From Streptomyces glaucescens (GTDB lineage Bacteria; Actinomycetota; Actinomycetes; Streptomycetales; Streptomycetaceae): a stretch of 64,000 nucleotides of DNA. The DNA lies in NCBI RefSeq assembly GCF_000761215.1, contig NZ_CP009438.1, positions 1,272,501 through 1,336,500 of the forward strand, given 5' to 3'. Shown piece by piece: positions 60,492 to 64,000 of this stretch (position 1 is the stretch's first letter; each line of letters begins with the position of its first letter). The position numbers and the translations under genes are program-made. A model generated the notes under the pieces. It had not been told where the DNA came from, did not search any database, and saw only the letters and a list, made by a program, of their open reading frames with translations.

Positions 60492-60621
60492 TGCTTCTGG
60501 TACAGGGCCAGTGTGCCACGCCTGATCGGCGTCCATACGGGTGAGCGGTGTGGGGTGGCTCACAGAGTGTGTGCGGGCCCTCCCCGAGCGTGCCAACTCA
60601 CCGGCACCCACCCTTCCTTGA

Positions 60622-60665
60622 TTGGTCCATACCTATTGACCTACTGGTCTAGTCCTCTCTAGGGT
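60622..60665 (+). promoter_or_regulatory. chiI promoter with paired direct repeats and DasR-like site
   Basis: Direct repeats TTGGTCCATACC (60622-60633) and CTGGTCTAGTCC (60644-60655) overlap a promoter with -35 TTGACC (60636-60641), 18-bp spacer and -10 TAGGGT (60660-60665). The segment 60643-60658 agrees with the DasR consensus ACTGGTCTAGACCACT at 14 of 16 positions. The layout is nearly the same as upstream of chiD. Only 31 bp separate the -10 box from the start codon. Confidence 0.78.
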
Positions 60666-60696
60666 CTGCGCCAACTTCCGTGGAGAGGAACCGACT

Positions 60697-63042
60697 GTGC
60701 TGTCCCCCTCGCCCCACCGGGCCAGACCCGCCCTGCTCGCGGCCGCCGGGGCCGTCGCGGGCCTGCTGCTCGCCGGCCTCCCGGCGACCGTCTCCCACGC
60801 CGCCGACCAGGAGTCCTGTCGCCCCGACGGCCTCTACAAGACCCCCGGCGTCGACGTCCCGTACTGCTCGGTCTACGACACCGAGGGCCGGGAGAGGATG
60901 GGCGCCGACCACCAGCGCCGGGTGATCGGCTACTTCACCGGCTGGCGCACCGGCAAGGACGGCACACCCGCCTATCTGGCCTCCGACATCCCCTGGGACA
61001 AGGTCACCCACCTCAACTACGCCTTCGCCCACATCGACGGCGGCAACAAGATCTCCGTGGGCTCGGACGGCCCCGCCAACCCCGCCACCGGCATGACCTG
61101 GCCCGGGGTCGCCGGCGCGGAGATGGACCCCGCGCTGCCGTACAAGGGCCACTTCAACCTGCTGAACAAGTTCAAGAAGCAGCACCCGGACGTCAAGACG
61201 CTGATCTCGGTGGGCGGCTGGGCCGAGACGGGCGGCTACTTCGACGACAGCGGCAAGCGCGTCAACTCCGGCGGCTTCTACGCGATGGCCACCAACGCCG
61301 ACGGCTCGGTCAACCAGGCCGGCATCGACACCTTCGCGGACTCGGCGGTCTCCTTCATCCGGAAGTACGGCTTCAACGGCGTCGACATCGACTACGAGTA
61401 CCCGACCACCATGAAGGACGCGGGCAACCCGCTCGACTGGTCCTACGCCAACGCCCGCCGGGCCGGTCTGGTCAAGGGCTACGCCGCGCTGATGAAGACC
61501 CTGCGGGAGAAGCTGGACCGCGCGGGCGCGGCGGACGGCAAGCACTACCTGCTGTCGGTCGCGGCCCCCTCCTCCGGCTACCTGCTGCGCGGCATGGAGA
61601 CCTTCCAGGTCCAGAAGTACCTGGACTACGTCAACATCATGTCCTACGACCTGCACGGCGCGTGGAACGAGTACGTCGGCCCGAACGCCTCCCTCTTCGA
61701 CGACGGCAAGGACGCCGAGCTGGCCGCGGCGAACGTCTACGGCAGCCAGCAGTACGGCGGCATCGGCTACCTCAACACCGACTGGGCCTACCACTACTTC
61801 CGCGGGTCCATGCCGGCCGGCCGCATCAACATCGGCCTGCCCTACTACACGCGCGGCCACAAGAACGTCCAGGGCGGCACGAACGGCCTGTGGGGCAAGG
61901 CGGCGGCCACCACCTGCCCGGCCGGATCCGGCCTGACCAAGTGCGGTGACGGCGCGGTCGGCATCGACAACCTGTGGCACGACAAGGACGACAACGGCAA
62001 GGAGTCCCCGGCCGGTTCGAACCCGATGTGGCACGCCAAGAACCTGGAGAAGGGCATCGTCGGGGACTACGTGACCAAGTACGGCTTCCCCTCCGGCACC
62101 AAACTGACCGGCACCTACGCCCGCAAGTACGACTCCACGCTGGTCGCGCCGTGGCTGTGGAACGCCGAGAAGAAGGTCTTCCTCTCCACCGAGGACGAGC
62201 AGTCGGTGGCCGCCAAGGCGGACTACGTCGTGGACCGCGGCATCGGCGGCACGATGGTGTGGGAGCTGGCGGGCGACTACGACTGGAACGCGGCCAAGGG
62301 CCAGTACGAGACGGGTGACACGCTCACCTCGCTGATGTACGAGAAGTTCAGGTCCGCCTCGCCCTACGGCGCGAAGGTCTCCAACAAGGCGCTGCCCGCC
62401 AAGGCGGTGAACATCGGTGTGGAGTTCGGCGAGTTCAAGCTCGGTGACTCCAACTACCCGATCACCCCCAAGGTGAAGATCACCAACAACACGAGGACGA
62501 CCCTGCCCGGCGGCACCGAGTTCCAGTTCGACTACTCCACCGCGGCCCCCGCCAACGCCTCCGACCAGTCCGGCTTCGGCACCAAGGTGATCAGCAGCGA
62601 CCACACGGGCAGCAACGTGGGCGGCCTGAAGGGCGACTTCCACCGCGTCTCGCTGAAGCTCCCGGCCTGGCAGTCGCTGGCGCCCGGCGCGTCCGTGGAG
62701 CTGTCCTTCAACTACTACCTGCCGGTGTCCACCCCGTGGAACTGGACGGTGAACATCGCGGGCACGACCTACGCGCTCGCCGGGGACCTGGCGCGCGGCA
62801 CCACCCTGGTGGAGCCCGGCTCGGGCACCTCGCCGACCCCGGACCCGACCAACCCGACCCCCACCCCGACCCCGACGCCCGGCGCGTGCACCGCGCCCGC
62901 GTGGACCGCGACGTCCGAGTACGGCGGTGGTTCGACCGTGTCCCACAAGGGGCACTCGTGGAAGGCCAAGTGGTGGACGAAGGGCGAGGAGCCCGGCACC
63001 ACCGGCGAATGGGGGGTCTGGCAGGACCTCGGCGCCTGCTGA
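60697..63042 (+). CDS. chiI: Large secreted GH18 chitinase with C-terminal chitin-binding module
   Basis: A 781-residue exported chitinase. The signal peptide (about 1-33, [24 protein letters not shown]) is followed by an N-terminal segment with paired cysteines. A GH18 domain (about 70-560) has [38 protein letters not shown] and the catalytic [12 protein letters not shown] beta-sandwich domain (about 570-700) precedes a Pro/Thr linker. A CBM5/12 module ends the protein ([28 protein letters not shown]...). GTG 60697 follows GGAGAGGAA. The symbol follows the matching S. coelicolor gene (from memory). Confidence 0.93.
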   Translation: MLSPSPHRARPALLAAAGAVAGLLLAGLPATVSHAADQESCRPDGLYKTPGVDVPYCSVYDTEGRERMGADHQRRVIGYFTGWRTGKDGTPAYLASDIPWDKVTHLNYAFAHIDGGNKISVGSDGPANPATGMTWPGVAGAEMDPALPYKGHFNLLNKFKKQHPDVKTLISVGGWAETGGYFDDSGKRVNSGGFYAMATNADGSVNQAGIDTFADSAVSFIRKYGFNGVDIDYEYPTTMKDAGNPLDWSYANARRAGLVKGYAALMKTLREKLDRAGAADGKHYLLSVAAPSSGYLLRGMETFQVQKYLDYVNIMSYDLHGAWNEYVGPNASLFDDGKDAELAAANVYGSQQYGGIGYLNTDWAYHYFRGSMPAGRINIGLPYYTRGHKNVQGGTNGLWGKAAATTCPAGSGLTKCGDGAVGIDNLWHDKDDNGKESPAGSNPMWHAKNLEKGIVGDYVTKYGFPSGTKLTGTYARKYDSTLVAPWLWNAEKKVFLSTEDEQSVAAKADYVVDRGIGGTMVWELAGDYDWNAAKGQYETGDTLTSLMYEKFRSASPYGAKVSNKALPAKAVNIGVEFGEFKLGDSNYPITPKVKITNNTRTTLPGGTEFQFDYSTAAPANASDQSGFGTKVISSDHTGSNVGGLKGDFHRVSLKLPAWQSLAPGASVELSFNYYLPVSTPWNWTVNIAGTTYALAGDLARGTTLVEPGSGTSPTPDPTNPTPTPTPTPGACTAPAWTATSEYGGGSTVSHKGHSWKAKWWTKGEEPGTTGEWGVWQDLGAC

Positions 63043-63057
63043 CCCCGGACGGACCGG

Positions 63058-63166
63058 CCCGGCGGCGGTGACGACGGCCCTTGCCCGCCGCCGGGTCTCA
63101 CCACCTCACCCCCCACAACCCCTCACCCCCGGCCGGAGCACGAGCTCCGGCCGGGGGTGAGGGGTT
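63058..63166. terminator. Two tandem hairpins between chiI and the convergent ROK gene
   Basis: The first hairpin has an 11-bp stem (63058-63068 with 63085-63095). The second is a perfect 23-bp stem (63117-63139 with 63144-63166) around a 4-nt loop, the longest perfect inverted repeat I saw in the window. Both lie after chiI, and the second ends 44 bp from the ROK stop, so it probably ends transcripts from both sides. Confidence 0.85.
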
Positions 63167-63209
63167 CCTGCGGTTTCCGGCGGCCGGGCCCCGGGGGGCA
63201 GCGCCCCGG

Positions 63210-64000
63210 TCAGCGCCCGGGCGGCGCGAACAGCTCGTCCTGGGCGCGGTCCCGGGCGGTCAGCAGTGCGCCGCGCAGGACCGCGCCGCCGCCCAGTACG
63301 CTCGGCCGCACCTCGGTGGTCAGCGGTGACAGCCGCCGGATCCGCGCCTCCACCCGCGCCGCGAGCTCCGCTCCCCCGGCCTGCCCCACCTCGCCGCCCA
63401 GCACCACGCACCCGGGGTCCAGCACGGCCACGACGGAGGCCGCCCCGACGGCGAGCCGGTCGGCGAGGGCGTTCAGGAAGCGGATCTCCGGGGACGGAGC
63501 GGCGCCGGCCGCGCCCCGGCCCCCGGGGCGCGCACCGGTCACGCCGCCGACGGCACGCGCCGCCCAGGACCCGGCCCACTCCGGCAGGGTGCCTTGCCCG
63601 GCCCCCGCGCCGGCCCCCGGCCCACCGTCCGGCCCAGCGCGGTGCGGCCCCGCACCGCCGGGGACCGCCCGCACGGCCGCCCCCACCAGCTCCGCCGCCC
63701 ACGGTCCGGCCCCGGCCCTGGGGGCGCGCACGCCGTACTCCTCGGCCAGCCGCTCGATGGCCGCCGCGCCCGCCAGGGAGTGGAAGCCTCCCTCGCAGTC
63801 CGTGGCCGACGGCAGGCCTCTCGTGCCGGGGACGGGCAGGAAGCCGATCTCCCCGGTTCCGCCGGAGGCGCCGCGGAGCAGTCGGCCGTCGAGGATCACC
63901 GCCGCGCCCGTGCCGTGGCCGAGCCAGAGCAGGACGAAGGTGTCGCGGTCGCGGGCGGCGCCGTCGCGCTGTTCGGCGCGGGCCGCGAGGTTGGTCTCGT
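63210..64000 (-). CDS. ROK-family protein (partial, 5' end outside the window)
   Basis: The last 263 or so residues of a ROK protein (sugar kinase or repressor); the gene continues past 64000. Visible are ETNLAARAEQ, FVLLWLGHGTGAAVILDGRLLRGASGGTGEIG (phosphate and sugar-binding loops) and PGCVVLGGEVGQAG near the C-terminus. The usual zinc motif (GH followed by CxCGxxGCxE) is absent: GEIGF replaces GEIGH and the cysteine cluster is gone. A helix-turn-helix would be upstream, outside the window. In Streptomyces, ROK regulators next to sugar or chitin genes are common; control of chiI or GlcNAc genes is conceivable (inference). Confidence 0.88.
   Translation of the reverse strand, partial: ETNLAARAEQRDGAARDRDTFVLLWLGHGTGAAVILDGRLLRGASGGTGEIGFLPVPGTRGLPSATDCEGGFHSLAGAAAIERLAEEYGVRAPRAGAGPWAAELVGAAVRAVPGGAGPHRAGPDGGPGAGAGAGQGTLPEWAGSWAARAVGGVTGARPGGRGAAGAAPSPEIRFLNALADRLAVGAASVVAVLDPGCVVLGGEVGQAGGAELAARVEARIRRLSPLTTEVRPSVLGGGAVLRGALLTARDRAQDELFAPPGR

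Noticed and set aside
62825..62880. ACCCC-rich repeat near the 3' end of chiI
   Set aside because: Encodes the Pro/Thr linker before the chitin-binding module, a normal feature of secreted glycosidases.
1..64000. CRISPR array, rRNA, tRNA or integrated plasmid attachment site
   Set aside because: No regularly spaced repeats, no tRNA-like cloverleaf and no integrase were seen in the gaps between genes.

Overview
The window is a stretch of a high-GC actinobacterial chromosome and almost certainly comes from a Streptomyces. Evidence for this: every coding frame has a G/C-rich third position, GTG starts are common, and there is an rbpA gene with a sigma-R type promoter. There is also a four-gene conservon (sensor kinase, roadblock protein, DUF742 protein, small GTPase), a Ppm1 mannosyltransferase, and two secreted GH18 chitinases with the paired 12-bp direct repeats known from Streptomyces chitinase promoters. 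From memory, the gene order resembles the S. coelicolor segment running from crr-ptsI to the chitinase chiI. No search was run, so names rest on motifs and context.

Layout. 0-2.3 kb: general PTS proteins crr and ptsI. 2.3-8 kb: an unrecognised gene, acetoacetyl-CoA synthetase, and a GH31 glycosidase whose two catalytic acids appear to be replaced. 8-11.4 kb: a MITE-like inverted-repeat element, a Nudix hydrolase, a secreted VanX-type dipeptidase, and an EAL-CBS-GGDEF protein. 11.7-16 kb: a conservon. 17-17.4 kb: the 3' remnant of an IclR regulator plus short tandem repeats. 17.5-24.6 kb: a three-gene operon shaped like a MukF-MukE-MukB (JetABC/MksFEB) condensin, with no JetD-type nuclease beside it. 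24.8-29.3 kb: a FadR-type regulator divergent from an MFS transporter and the 5-oxoprolinase genes pxpABC. A palindrome fitting the FadR-family consensus fills the -35/-10 spacer of the transporter promoter.

29.5-39 kb: HEAT-like and ankyrin-type proteins, a small membrane protein paired with an FtsK-like protein lacking the P-loop lysine, and a MocR-type regulator divergent from a YczE membrane protein, a phosphodiesterase and a UMF1-family transporter, followed by rbpA. 39-45.6 kb: FxsA, Ppm1, a YtcJ-like amidohydrolase, an Lrp/AsnC regulator, two small unknowns and an acyl-CoA dehydrogenase. 46-50.5 kb: chitinase chiD, a TetR regulator, a 46-residue membrane protein, a Tat-exported C39-like peptidase and a P-loop kinase-like protein. 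50.5-55.2 kb: a candidate small RNA, a TPR plus AAA+ ATPase related to EccA/CbxX, and two CNNM/CorC-type membrane proteins. 55.4-60.5 kb: a leftward operon ribE-ribM-ribBA-ribH-hisE-hisG-PH protein behind an FMN riboswitch. 60.6-64 kb: chitinase chiI and a ROK-family gene that runs off the window.

How the parts connect. crr-ptsI, chiD, chiI and the ROK gene together suggest chitin and N-acetylglucosamine use. In Streptomyces these functions are tied together by DasR, and both chitinase promoters contain a DasR-like half-palindrome between their -35 and -10 boxes. The riboflavin operon runs without an evident terminator into hisE and hisG. The most open-ended locus is the condensin-like operon at 17.5-24.6 kb.
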